Positions 26,225 to 35,721 of a stretch of DNA of 64,000 nt are shown one piece after another (position 1 is the first letter of the stretch; every line of letters begins with the position of its first letter). The stretch is from contig NZ_JAPSLK010000010.1 in NCBI RefSeq assembly GCF_031180885.1, positions 1 through 64,000 of the forward strand, in the 5' to 3' direction. This DNA comes from Saccharothrix sp. (lineage in GTDB: Bacteria; Actinomycetota; Actinomycetes; Mycobacteriales; Pseudonocardiaceae). The notes beneath the pieces are model-generated. The model did no database searches. It worked only from the letters and a program-made list of their open reading frames with translations, and had not been told where the DNA came from. Made by a program: the position numbers and the translations under genes.

Positions 26225-29128
26225 ATGGCCGTGGAGATCCTGTTGCTGGGTGAGGTGGCCGCCCGGGTCGATGAGCGGGTGGTGGATCTGGGGCCTTCGC
26301 GGCAGCGGTGTGTGTTCGTGGCGCTTGCGGTGGATGCCGGCCAGGTTGTGCCGGCGGATCGGTTGGTAGGGCGGGTGTGGGGTGCCGACACCCCGCGACG
26401 GGGACGAACGGCGTTGCAGAGCCACATTTCCCGGTTGCGTGGCGTGTTCGCCGGGGCGGCGGCGATTGTGCATCGCTCGGACGGTTACCTCCTGGAGGTA
26501 GAGCAGGCGGAGCGGGTGGTGGACCTGCTCCTGTTCCGCTCGCTGCGGGACCAAGCCCGCACCGCTGGGCAGGACAGCCGGAAGGTGGTGCTGCTCACCG
26601 AGGCGTTGGGGTTGTGGAGTGGCGATCCGTTGACCGGTTTGGGCGGGGAGTGGGTGGAGAGCGAGCGTGACCGGTGGCAGCAGGAACGATGGGCCGCGGA
26701 GCAGGACCTGGTCGACGCTGCGCTACGCCTCGGTCAGGGAGAGGAGTTGGTCGCGCGACTGTCGGCGCGGACCTCGCAGCACCGGTTGGACGAACGGGTG
26801 GCCGGCCAGTACATGGTGGCGCTGCACCGTGCTGGTCGTACAGCGGATGCCTTGGACCACTTCCAGCGACTTCGGGAGCGGTTGGCCGAGGAGTTGGGCA
26901 CGGATCCCGGTGTCGCGTTGCAGGACCTGCATCGGCAGATCCTGGCAGCCGATCCGCGCCTGATCCCCACACCCGCGGACACCGTGACCGCATCCGCGGA
27001 CGCGATGGTCGAGCCGGTGGTGACACCTCGGCAACTGCCTGCCCCACCCACGCGGTTCGTCGGCCGCCACGACGAACTGGACCACCTCGACGCCGCACTC
27101 GCCACCATCCCGCCACCACCAGCGTCGGTTGCGTTGTCGTCGTCGGGGACCCCTGCTCCACCCACTGCCACCTCGGAGGAGGTGCCGGGCGGCAGGATAA
27201 CGGTGATCTCGGCGATCGGCGGCGCCGGGGGGATCGGTAAGACCTGGCTCGCCCTGACCTGGGCTCACCGCAACCTGGATCGGTTTCCCGACGGCCAGTT
27301 GTTCGCCGACCTGCACGGCTTCACACCCACCGGCCAACCAGCACATCCCGCCGACGTGCTCAGCGGGTTCCTCGACGCGCTCGGCGTCGACCGCGACCGC
27401 CAACCCACCGACCTGGACCGCCGCAGCGAGCTGTACCGGAGCCTGGTGGCCGACAAGCGGATGCTGATCGTGCTGGACAACGCTGTCGCCACCGATCAGA
27501 TCACCCCACTGCTACCCGGCAGCGGTCACTGCACGGTCGTGGTGACCAGCCGCAACCACTTGCGCGGGCTCGTCGCCCGCCACGGCGCCCGCCCGATCCG
27601 CCTGGACGTCCTCACCGACACCGAGGCCCACACCTTGCTCACCACTGCTCTCGGGGCCGACCGAACTGCGGCCGACGCACCCGCGGTGGCAGAGCTGATC
27701 GCATTGTGCGGCGGGTTCCCCCTGGCGCTGGGGTTGATCGCCGCTCGCATCACCGCCAACCCCCACCTACCCCTCGCCGACATCATCACCGAGCTCCGCA
27801 CCCTCGGCCTGGACGCTCTCGACGCCGACGATCCCTCCGCCAGCCTCCCCACTGTGCTCTCCTGGTCACTGCACCACCTCACCACCCAGCAACGCCAACT
27901 GTTCGCCCTCCTGGGCATCGCCCCCGGCCCCGACACCGGCCTCCCCGCCGCCACCCACCTCCTCGATCTACCCGAACGAGACACCCACGCGGCGCTGCGA
28001 GCCCTGACCGACGCCTCCCTCATCCACCGCCTCCCCGGCAATCGCTACGCCATGCACGACCTCGTCCGCGCCTATGCCACCACCACCGCCGACAACCTGC
28101 CGGCCACGGTGCCGCAGACAGCGCTGCGAAGGATCCTCGACTTCTACACCCACACCGCCCGCACCGCCGACCGACTCCTGCACCCCCAACGCGACCCCGT
28201 CCCGTTCGACCCGCCAACCCCAGACGTCCACCCCCACCCACTGCCCGACGTTTCGGCGGCGCTGGCCTGGTTCGACACCGAACACGCCTGCCTGCTCGCC
28301 GCCCACCACACCGCCACCACGCTCGACTGGCACGCCACCGTCTGGCACCTCGCCTGGAACCTGCACACCTTCCACTACTGGCGGGGCCACCGCCACAACC
28401 GACTCGCCGTGTGGCAGGCCGCCGCCGACGCCGCCACCCACCTCCCCGACCCCACCACCCACACCCTCGCCCACCAGCACCTCGGCCTCGCCCACGCCGA
28501 GTTGGGTCACCACGAGCACGCCCTCGACCACCTGCACCAGGCCCTTGCCCTGGCCGAACACCACCACAGCCTCCTCGAGCAGGCCCACATCCACATCGCG
28601 CTCGGGTTGGCCTTGGGGCAACAGGGGGACGACCGCACAGCACTCGACCACGCCCGTGCCGCTCTCGACCTCTACCGGAACCTCGACAACCCGGTGGGGG
28701 AGGCCCGCGCACTCAGCGCTCTGGGTTGGTACGCAGCCCGCCTCGGCGACCACGACACCGCCCGCGACCACTGCCAATCCGCCCTCACCCTCCACCGACA
28801 CCACCACAACCTCATTGGCGAAGCGGCCACCCTGGACAGCCTCGGCTACATCGACCACCACACCGGCCACCACACCCAAGCCATCACCCACTACCGCAAC
28901 GCCCTCACCCTCCTCCGCGACCTCGGCAACACCTACGAAGTCGCCGACACCCTCGACGACCTCGGCCACCCCCACGCCGCACTCGGCCACACCGAGACCG
29001 CCCGCACCGTGTGGCGCGAAGCCGTCCAGCTGTACCGGGAACAAGGCCGCCACAACGACGCCGCACGCGTACAACACCAACTCGACAACCTCGACCATCC
29101 ACCCAAAGACAACTCCGTCGGTACATAA
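26225..29128 (+). CDS. SARP-type regulator with NB-ARC and TPR domains
   Basis: A 967-residue AfsR-like regulator; ATG 26225 follows GGAGGAGGCGCGTGG. Domains in order: OmpR-type winged helix (MAVEILLLGEVAARVDERVV; QSHISRLRGVF) to about residue 95, BTAD (about 100-245; WVESERDRWQQERW, QYMVALHRAGRTADALDHFQ), NB-ARC with Walker A GGAGGIGKTWLA and LIVLDNA, then His-rich TPRs from about 640 to the end. SARPs activate secondary-metabolite or exoenzyme genes. Its start lies 183 bp from the divergent CdtB-chitinase, which is the obvious candidate target. The C-terminal third is unusually His/Thr-rich with strongly skewed codons, but keeps the TPR pattern. Confidence 0.9.
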   Translation: MAVEILLLGEVAARVDERVVDLGPSRQRCVFVALAVDAGQVVPADRLVGRVWGADTPRRGRTALQSHISRLRGVFAGAAAIVHRSDGYLLEVEQAERVVDLLLFRSLRDQARTAGQDSRKVVLLTEALGLWSGDPLTGLGGEWVESERDRWQQERWAAEQDLVDAALRLGQGEELVARLSARTSQHRLDERVAGQYMVALHRAGRTADALDHFQRLRERLAEELGTDPGVALQDLHRQILAADPRLIPTPADTVTASADAMVEPVVTPRQLPAPPTRFVGRHDELDHLDAALATIPPPPASVALSSSGTPAPPTATSEEVPGGRITVISAIGGAGGIGKTWLALTWAHRNLDRFPDGQLFADLHGFTPTGQPAHPADVLSGFLDALGVDRDRQPTDLDRRSELYRSLVADKRMLIVLDNAVATDQITPLLPGSGHCTVVVTSRNHLRGLVARHGARPIRLDVLTDTEAHTLLTTALGADRTAADAPAVAELIALCGGFPLALGLIAARITANPHLPLADIITELRTLGLDALDADDPSASLPTVLSWSLHHLTTQQRQLFALLGIAPGPDTGLPAATHLLDLPERDTHAALRALTDASLIHRLPGNRYAMHDLVRAYATTTADNLPATVPQTALRRILDFYTHTARTADRLLHPQRDPVPFDPPTPDVHPHPLPDVSAALAWFDTEHACLLAAHHTATTLDWHATVWHLAWNLHTFHYWRGHRHNRLAVWQAAADAATHLPDPTTHTLAHQHLGLAHAELGHHEHALDHLHQALALAEHHHSLLEQAHIHIALGLALGQQGDDRTALDHARAALDLYRNLDNPVGEARALSALGWYAARLGDHDTARDHCQSALTLHRHHHNLIGEAATLDSLGYIDHHTGHHTQAITHYRNALTLLRDLGNTYEVADTLDDLGHPHAALGHTETARTVWREAVQLYREQGRHNDAARVQHQLDNLDHPPKDNSVGT

Positions 29129-29892
29129 ACCAGAACACTGCCGACCTGGGTTGACCTGTATCCGGCGGTTCCTCGACGGACAGGGCCTCGATCCGGACGT
29201 GGTGACGGCGGTGCAACCGCGCCTCGTCCTCCGGGAATCCGCATGACGATCCGGACCGCGGGCCCGTGAACGAGAGGCCACCAATGCCGACACCGCGCAA
29301 CGTTCTCGGACTGGCTGCGGTGTTCGCCGCAAGCGTTACCCCCGGTAACGAGCAGTTCAACGCTGGTGGTGTGATCACTGCGTGGCCGAGGTGGGAGATC
29401 CGAAAGAAATGGTGTCCGGTGCGCGCGTGGGTGCCGATGGCATCCGGTGGCGTGCCCACTTGTTCACAAGTATGACCAGTGCGCGCTGATTTTGTTCACA
29501 AGTATGACCGGGCCGTATTCTTCGCTGAAGCCCCCAGGGCAGTTTCGTGATCAGTTTGGGCGGCGCTGACCTGGGCGTTCGATTGATTCGATGCCTCATT
29601 GCAGGTCGCTACCCCAGAATTAGCCGTTGACCTGGCCCGGCGGACCTCATAGCATTCGGCGGGCAAACGGTTTCCTGTCCGAATGGCGCAACGAAGCACC
29701 CAGGGGGCACCGTGTTTGTCGCTTTCCCGTCGGCCGGTTCAGGTCGGGGTCGACGCACTCTGGCGTTTCTTGCTTTCGTCAGGGTCGCATTCCTGCGCCA
29801 GTGAACCCGATCGATGCCCGCAATGCTCCGCCGCGCATAAAGGGCCACGGTCGAGCACCTTCTCCCCCAGAGCGTTGAGAAGTGGAGTTGTC
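29129..29892. other. Upstream region of the PL9 gene
   Basis: About 760 bp without a convincing gene. Frames here are short and lack motifs, although a run starting ATG 29284 opens with a signal-like stretch. The region holds the paired 18-bp repeats at 29460-29509. About 150 bp before the PL9 start is AAACGGTTT, a weak LacI-type half-palindrome that I do not call as an operator. Confidence 0.5.
29460..29509. promoter_or_regulatory. Pair of 18-bp direct repeats upstream of PL9 pectate lyase
   Basis: TTGTTCACAAGTATGACC occurs at 29460-29477 and again at 29492-29509, with identical sequence and 32 bp between starts (three helical turns). The first is also the centre of a 14-bp palindrome (ACTTGT-TC-ACAAGT, 29458-29471). 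The TTGTTCAC half recurs, also in a pair spaced by 32 bp, before the GH62 gene. Likely operators for a shared regulator; the regulator is unknown. Confidence 0.55.
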
Positions 29893-31632
29893 ATGGGTAC
29901 ACCGGAGCAGCCTGCAGGCACGCGGTTAGCAAGACCGCGTGGCATCCGCAGGGGATTGATCGCGGCGGCGGCCGCGACCGCGCTGGCCGCCACGCTCGCG
30001 GCGTGGCCGAACGCCACGCCGGCGGACGCAGCGGTCGGCGCGGGGACGTACACGGTGAAGAACGGGGGCAGTGGGCAGTGTCTCGACGCGCCGGGGTCGA
30101 GCCCGACGAGTGGTGTGCAGCTCCAGCAGCAGGCGTGCGCCGGCGGTAGTGGCCAGGAGTGGACGCTGACCGCGGTCAGCGGCGGGTTCCGGATCGCGTT
30201 GGCCGTCGGTGGCCTGTGCGTCGGTGTGCGGGACGCGTCGACCAGTGCGGGCAAGCCGATCCAGTTGGAGGCGTGCACCGGCGCCGCCAGCCAGACCTGG
30301 GCGGTGACCGCGAGCGGTAGCAACTACCGGGTGGTCAACGCCAACGGTGGCAAGTGCATGAACATCAAGGACAACTCCACGTCGGCCGGCGCGTTGGTGC
30401 AGACCAACTCCTGCGACAGCGTCGCCACCAAGCAGTGGACGTTCACCCCGACCACCGGCGGGCCGACCTCGACCACCACCAGCACCAGCACGACGACCAG
30501 CACGACCACGACAACGACGACCACCACGACTACCACCACGCCGCCGGGCTCCGCGCTGTACGTGTCGCCGAACGGCAGCGACAGTGCGGCGGGGACGGTG
30601 TCGGCTCCGACCACCCTCACTTCGGCGATCGGCCGTGTCGGCTCCGGTGGGACGATTCTGATGCGTGGTGGGACGTATCGGTTCTCGCAGACGGTGATGA
30701 TTCCGCAGGGCAACAACGGTATGTCGGGTGATCGTACGGAGTTGTTCGCGTACCCCGGTGAGACGCCGGTGTTGAACTTCTCGGCACAGGCCGAGGACCC
30801 GGCCAACCGCGGGCTCGCGGTGAACGGCAACTACTGGCACGTCCGCGGCATCATCGTCGAGCGGGCCGGTGACAACGGGATCTTCGTCGGTGGCAGTAAC
30901 AACATCTTCGAGCGCACGATCACGCGCTTCAACCGGGACACGGGCCTGCAACTGTCGCGGATGCTGTCGAGCACGCCGAAGGACCAGTGGCCGGCGAACA
31001 ACCTGATCCTGAGTGCGGAGTCGCACGACAACGCGGACTCCGATGGTGAGGACGCGGACGGGTTCGCCGCGAAGCTGACGTCGGGTCCGGGCAACGTGTT
31101 CCGGTACGCGGTGGCGCACAACAACATCGACGATGGTTGGGATCTGTTCACCAAGACGGACACGGGTCCGATCGGTGTGGTGACGATCGAGGATTCGTTG
31201 GCGTACGAGAACGGCACGTTGAGCAACGGCGGTCAGGCGGGCAACGGTGACCGCAACGGCTACAAGCTGGGCGGCGAGGACATCGGGGTCAACCACGTGA
31301 TCCGCCGCAACATCGCCTACGACAACGGCAAGCACGGGTTCACCTACAACCGCAACCTGGGCACGATGACCGTGTCGAACAACCTGAGCATCGACAACGC
31401 CGAGCGCAACTTCACCTTCGACGGCGGCTCCTCGGTGTTCCGCAACAACACGTCCTGCCGCAGCGGCAGCGGGACCAACGACCGCATCGTCGGCAACTCC
31501 GACACCTCCAACCAGTTCTGGATGGGCTCCAACGGTTCCCGGTGCGCCAACTACACCGGTGCCCTGGGCTGGTCCTACGCCTCCGACGGCCGCCTCGCCG
31601 TGACCCTCGGCGGCAAGCCGGTCACGCTGTAG
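29893..31632 (+). CDS. Secreted pectate lyase, PL9-like, with ricin-type lectin domain
   Basis: A 579-residue exported enzyme; ATG 29893 follows AGTGGAGTTGTC. Residues 1-47 are a long signal peptide after a twin-Arg-rich start (RLARPRGIRRGLIAAAAAT). Residues about 50-180 are a ricin B/CBM13 domain with repeated Q-x-W units (GSGQEWTLTAV, AASQTWAVTA, ATKQWTFTP). A Thr-rich linker (about 185-217) follows, then a right-handed beta-helix (from ALYVSPNGSDSAAGTVSAPT) with SHDNADSDGEDADGFAAKLT, where the Asp cluster and Lys match the Ca2+ site and catalytic base of PL9. It would cut polygalacturonate by beta-elimination outside the cell. One of two intact plant-wall enzymes in this region. Confidence 0.9.
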   Translation: MGTPEQPAGTRLARPRGIRRGLIAAAAATALAATLAAWPNATPADAAVGAGTYTVKNGGSGQCLDAPGSSPTSGVQLQQQACAGGSGQEWTLTAVSGGFRIALAVGGLCVGVRDASTSAGKPIQLEACTGAASQTWAVTASGSNYRVVNANGGKCMNIKDNSTSAGALVQTNSCDSVATKQWTFTPTTGGPTSTTTSTSTTTSTTTTTTTTTTTTTPPGSALYVSPNGSDSAAGTVSAPTTLTSAIGRVGSGGTILMRGGTYRFSQTVMIPQGNNGMSGDRTELFAYPGETPVLNFSAQAEDPANRGLAVNGNYWHVRGIIVERAGDNGIFVGGSNNIFERTITRFNRDTGLQLSRMLSSTPKDQWPANNLILSAESHDNADSDGEDADGFAAKLTSGPGNVFRYAVAHNNIDDGWDLFTKTDTGPIGVVTIEDSLAYENGTLSNGGQAGNGDRNGYKLGGEDIGVNHVIRRNIAYDNGKHGFTYNRNLGTMTVSNNLSIDNAERNFTFDGGSSVFRNNTSCRSGSGTNDRIVGNSDTSNQFWMGSNGSRCANYTGALGWSYASDGRLAVTLGGKPVTL

Positions 31633-31690
31633 CCGGACCGGGTTCGACGGGTCGGGCCAGTACGGTGCCGTACTGGCCCGACCCGGTGCC

Positions 31691-31809
31691 GCACCGGACG
31701 TCGAGGCGGAGATCTGTACGTGGTCCGTCCTGCCCGAGGGCGTGGACGGCCTCGCCGCCGGGATCGCGGCGGAACTGCGTTGGGCGGCACACCGCCTGGG
31801 AGAACTCGC

Positions 31810-31813
<4 letters not shown>
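31691..31813 (+). pseudogene. EboE-like protein, C-terminal remnant
   Basis: The last 40 codons of a broken gene read VEAEICTWSVLPEGVDGLAA and ELRWAAHRL, stopping in a GTGA overlap with the next fragment. The E-I-x-T-W-x-V-L-P pattern before a helical end resembles the C-terminus of EboE metabolite-traffic proteins, and the following fragment resembles EboF, supporting the call. The rest of eboE is missing. Confidence 0.5.
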
Positions 31814-33010
<1,197 letters not shown>

Positions 33011-33057
33011 CAACACCATCAGAAGACCTCAACGACGAGGGGGAAGGCGCCGGCGGC

Positions 33058-33117
33058 GACTACATCCGGTGGCCCTGGCGAATGGGCCTGCTCACGCAAA
33101 CCAACTCACCTTGTTGA
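33058..33117 (+). pseudogene. GH62 arabinofuranosidase, C-terminal scrap
   Basis: Twenty codons encode DYIRWPWRMGLLTQTNSPC before a stop. The intact GH62 enzyme at 35722-37170 ends NFLPWRLGVLTQTNSTC, so this is the last piece of a second GH62 gene, attached directly behind the broken GH10 gene. Confidence 0.6.
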
Positions 33118-33340
33118 CCCCACCGTCCACGACGGCCCAGCACATCCCGCGGAGGGTGAACAACTCCCTCCGCGGGGTAGTGCGTGATGCTGGAGCTATA
33201 GCGAGAAGCGATCGAACGCACTGGGAGCAACGCGGATGTCGCGCCAGAGGCGGGTTCTGGCCAGGCCACCTCGATGCGCCACACCCGAGACCATGAACAG
33301 TGTCGCCGGGCCGGTCGGGGATGCGACCGAGCACGGCCAG

Positions 33341-33465
33341 CGCGTCGCGTCCCTGAGCTTCGTCGGACTCGGTGCGCAGCCGCCCGCACCGGAACGTGGC
33401 CTCGCCAAGTGTGCGGCGTACCCACCCACCCCTACACCCGCGAGCTGCTGTCCTCCGTACCTGTT
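33341..33465 (+). pseudogene. Peptide ABC transporter permease and ATPase scraps
   Basis: RVASLSFVGLGAQPPAPERG matches the conserved end of DppC/OppC permeases (SFLGLGAQPPTPEWG). It is followed in another frame by GVPTHPYTRELLSSVP, the hallmark C-terminal motif of Dpp/Opp ATPases (APTHPYTRxLLxAVP). Between them the permease tail and nearly all of the ATPase are missing, so this is a deletion junction. Nothing else in 33118-33609 is recognisable. Confidence 0.55.
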
Positions 33466-33609
33466 GATCACTGCGATCGGCGGCGGACGACTGGGTCCTT
33501 TGACATCGACGTTGCCCCAGTGCCCTCGAAGGCGGTCCAGGAGGTCGAGGTGGCCTTCGGCGGACTGGCCGTCGGCTCTGCCAGGGCGAACGCCATCCTT
33601 CATCAGGGG

Positions 33610-34170
33610 TCAGCGCGGGCGCATGATCAGTGCGGCCACGTAGTAGGCGCAGACCTCGTCGGTGGTGTTGGCGAACCCGTGCGCCTGGTCTGCTTCGAAG
33701 TAGGTCGAGTCCCCTACCGCGAGGTCGATCACCCGGCCGCCCACAGTGAGCCGAAGTGTGCCCTGCTCGACCGCGACGTACTCGTGCGACCCCCTGGCGT
33801 ACGCCGGAAACGCGCCCGCGTCGCAGCCCGCCGGCAGGGTCACGCGCACCAGTTCGAAGTTCACCCCGGCGACCACCGGCGAGACAACGACGCGTTCCCA
33901 GCCCGCCGCGTGCACCGTTCGTTCCTGGTCCGCGCGGCGGCGGACCACCACCCTGCGGTCGCCGATGTCCTCCAGCAGTGCGATCAGCGGAACGTCCAAC
34001 CCCTCGGCGATCCGGGCCAGCACTGTCACGGTCGGCGCCTTCTCCGCGCGCTCCACCGCTGACAGCATGCTCACGCTGACCGAACACCGTTCGGCGAGGG
34101 CGGACAGGGTGAGGCGTCGCTCACCGCGCAGACGTTGGATGCGGTCGGCGAGTTCCGTCAGCTCAAACAT
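33610..34170 (-). CDS. XRE-family regulator with cupin domain
   Basis: A 186-residue regulator. Residues 5-65 are an XRE helix-turn-helix (LADRIQRLRGERRLTLSALA, SVSMLSAVERAEKAPTVTVL), and residues about 105-180 a cupin beta-barrel (PAYARGSHEYVAVEQGTLRL, GDSTYFEADQAHGFAN). Such HTH-cupin proteins sense small molecules and often control an adjacent acetyltransferase or transporter. It is divergent from a GNAT gene only 17 bp away, and both start codons lie in the palindromic region, so mutual or autoregulation is likely. Confidence 0.9.
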   Translation of the reverse strand: MFELTELADRIQRLRGERRLTLSALAERCSVSVSMLSAVERAEKAPTVTVLARIAEGLDVPLIALLEDIGDRRVVVRRRADQERTVHAAGWERVVVSPVVAGVNFELVRVTLPAGCDAGAFPAYARGSHEYVAVEQGTLRLTVGGRVIDLAVGDSTYFEADQAHGFANTTDEVCAYYVAALIMRPR

Positions 34171-34187
34171 AGCGCTATAGTAGAACT
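34171..34187. promoter_or_regulatory. 17-bp divergent operator between XRE and GNAT genes
   Basis: The spacer with its flanks reads ATAGCGCTAT (34170-34179, a perfect palindrome covering the XRE start), then AGTAGAACT, and CACTATAG recurs just inside the GNAT gene (34193-34200). The GNAT message can have little or no leader. The repeats are probably the binding site of the XRE-cupin regulator. Confidence 0.55.
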
Positions 34188-34733
34188 ATGAACACTATAG
34201 TGGAAATCGAAGTTCGCGAGGCGTGGCCGTCGGACCTGGACGCGGTCACCGCGATCTACGCGGGCTACGTGCTGGAGACCACCGTGTCGCTCGCCGAGGC
34301 ACCTCCGACGAGAGCCCGGTGGGGCGAGCGGTACTGGGATCTCGCCGGCCGAGGGCTGCCGTTCCTCGTCGCCGAACTGGCGGGCGAGGTCGTGGGCATG
34401 GCGTTCTGCTCGCCGTGGAAGACCAAGAGCGCGTACCGCTTCACCGTGGAGAGTTCGATCTACCTCAGCCCACGCGCGGCAGGGCGCGGAATCGGCACCG
34501 CGCTGCTGGAAGGGCTGCTCGACCGCTGTGCCGACGCGGGTGTGCGCGAGGTGATCGCGGTGATCGTGGACAACGGCAACCCGGCATCGCAGCGGCTGCA
34601 CCGGCGGTGCGGTTTCACCGTCGCCGGTCGCCTGCGTGGCGTCGGCGTGAAGCACGGCGAGACACTGGACACGGTACTGATGCAGCGGCACCTGTCCGGC
34701 GGCGGAGTTCTCGCCAGGCGAACGCCCGCTTAG
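34188..34733 (+). CDS. GNAT acetyltransferase (phosphinothricin acetyltransferase-like)
   Basis: A 181-residue N-acetyltransferase. It has VREAWPSDLDAVTAIYAGYV at the start, LAELAGEVVGMAFCSPW-type beta strands, the acetyl-CoA loop LSPRAAGRGIGTALLEGLL (R-x-x-G-x-G/A), and NPASQRLHRRCGFTVAGRLR near the end. This arrangement is typical of Pat/Bar-like and methionine-sulfone-type acetyltransferases that acetylate toxic amino acids. Substrate not determined. It is paired with the divergent XRE-cupin regulator. There may be no room for a normal ribosome site before ATG 34188, so leaderless or weak translation is possible. Confidence 0.88.
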   Translation: MNTIVEIEVREAWPSDLDAVTAIYAGYVLETTVSLAEAPPTRARWGERYWDLAGRGLPFLVAELAGEVVGMAFCSPWKTKSAYRFTVESSIYLSPRAAGRGIGTALLEGLLDRCADAGVREVIAVIVDNGNPASQRLHRRCGFTVAGRLRGVGVKHGETLDTVLMQRHLSGGGVLARRTPA

Positions 34734-35520
34734 AAGGTGGCGAGTCCGGCTTCTTCGGCGTTGTTGCGCAGCACCGAGCCCCTCGATCTGCGCCGCCGTG
34801 GATATCGCGCCAGCCGACAGAGGACGGAGTCTGCGTTGGGCGCGGAGCCGCGCGGGAGGCTGCTCGGCCTCCTGCGGGACGAGGTGACGACGTGTGGTGC
34901 GCCGCGCAAGTGGCTCCGGTCGAGGAGTCAGGTTCCGAATCCGGTACGAACGCGCTGCCGGTCATGCCGGCGGCCACGAGTAGGTATCGGGTTCGGCCGC
35001 CTCCGCGTCCGGCCAGTGCGCGTGCGGCACGAACCGCCCGCCTTGCCTCCACCTTGATCTCCGGTCGCCGGACCGCGACGTAACCACGGACCATCCGGTA
35101 GGACACGTCGGTCATCCGTGCTCGTCCTACGGGTTCGACGGCGGCGCCCCCAGGATGACGTTCACCGCGGATGCCGACGCCGACCGGGGAGCTCGACTGT
35201 TCCTCACTGTCCGGCCGCTACTCGGCTCGGCGTCGAAGCGGGCCAAGGTTCGTACGACATCACGCTCGGGGCGTTCCGTCCGATGCGGAGACCGCGCCCC
35301 GAACGTCCAGGTCAAATCGAGTCTTGCAAGCAGCGTCGCGCGGTGGGCCCTCACCGCGACAGGAAGACCGACACCGGTTGACAGGTCCCGGATGCCACCG
35401 CCGAGCCGTAGATCGCCGTGTGCACCCTGGCGCCGTTGAAGCCCGCCCAGGCTCTACGGTCCGGCACCCCGCGCCCGCCCCGGACGATCCTTTGATCGGT
35501 CGCCAAGTTACTATTTCCGC
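34734..35520. other. Region without a recognisable gene
   Basis: About 790 bp. Minus-strand frames at 35115-34615 (MTDVSYRMVRGYVAVRRPEI) and 35354-35127 have no family features and no good ribosome sites. Probably decayed DNA plus the distal promoter of the GH62 gene. Confidence 0.45.
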
Positions 35521-35568
35521 GTTCATCACCATGAACATTCGATAGCACATTTGTTCACCGTGGTGAAC
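35521..35568. promoter_or_regulatory. Paired palindromic operators upstream of GH62
   Basis: Two related 16-bp inverted repeats, GTTCATCACCATGAAC (35521-35536) and GTTCACCGTGGTGAAC (35553-35568), have centres 32 bp apart, about three helical turns. The second, with its flank, reads TTGTTCAC, as do both repeats upstream of PL9. This arrangement suits cooperative binding of a dimeric regulator controlling the plant-wall enzymes. Confidence 0.6.
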
Positions 35569-35627
35569 TCGAAGTGGTTTTACGACGACTATTGCGCGCT
35601 CCGGGAAGCTGCGTTAACGTCGCCCAC

Positions 35628-35641
35628 TGGGAGCGTTCCCA
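35628..35641. promoter_or_regulatory. CebR-like operator
   Basis: TGGGAGCGTTCCCA differs by one base from the 14-bp CebR operator known in Streptomyces (TGGGAGCGCTCCCA), a LacI-family site relieved by cello-oligosaccharides. It lies 81 bp before the GH62 start. No cebR-type gene is in the window. Confidence 0.65.
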
Positions 35642-35721
35642 GCTAAGGTTCCGCCGTTCAGAGGCGTGAACAGCGGTGGACCGGTTGCGTTGGTGACCTA
35701 TTTGCCCGCAAGGAGGTGTGC

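Noticed and set aside
27706-29154. Pro/Arg-rich plus-strand frame overlapping the SARP gene
   Set aside because: Shadow of the TPR region, which has very strong third-position bias; no motif.
29750-29765. LacI-type operator AAACGGTTT near the PL9 promoter (actual site about 29667)
   Set aside because: Nine bases with an odd centre and no second half; too weak to call.
30470-30545. ACC-rich repeat as a regulatory microsatellite
   Set aside because: It encodes the Thr-rich interdomain linker of the PL9 enzyme, common in secreted actinobacterial hydrolases.
33196-33603. 135-residue minus-strand protein
   Set aside because: It runs antisense over recognisable DppC and Dpp ATPase scraps on the plus strand and has no motif of its own.
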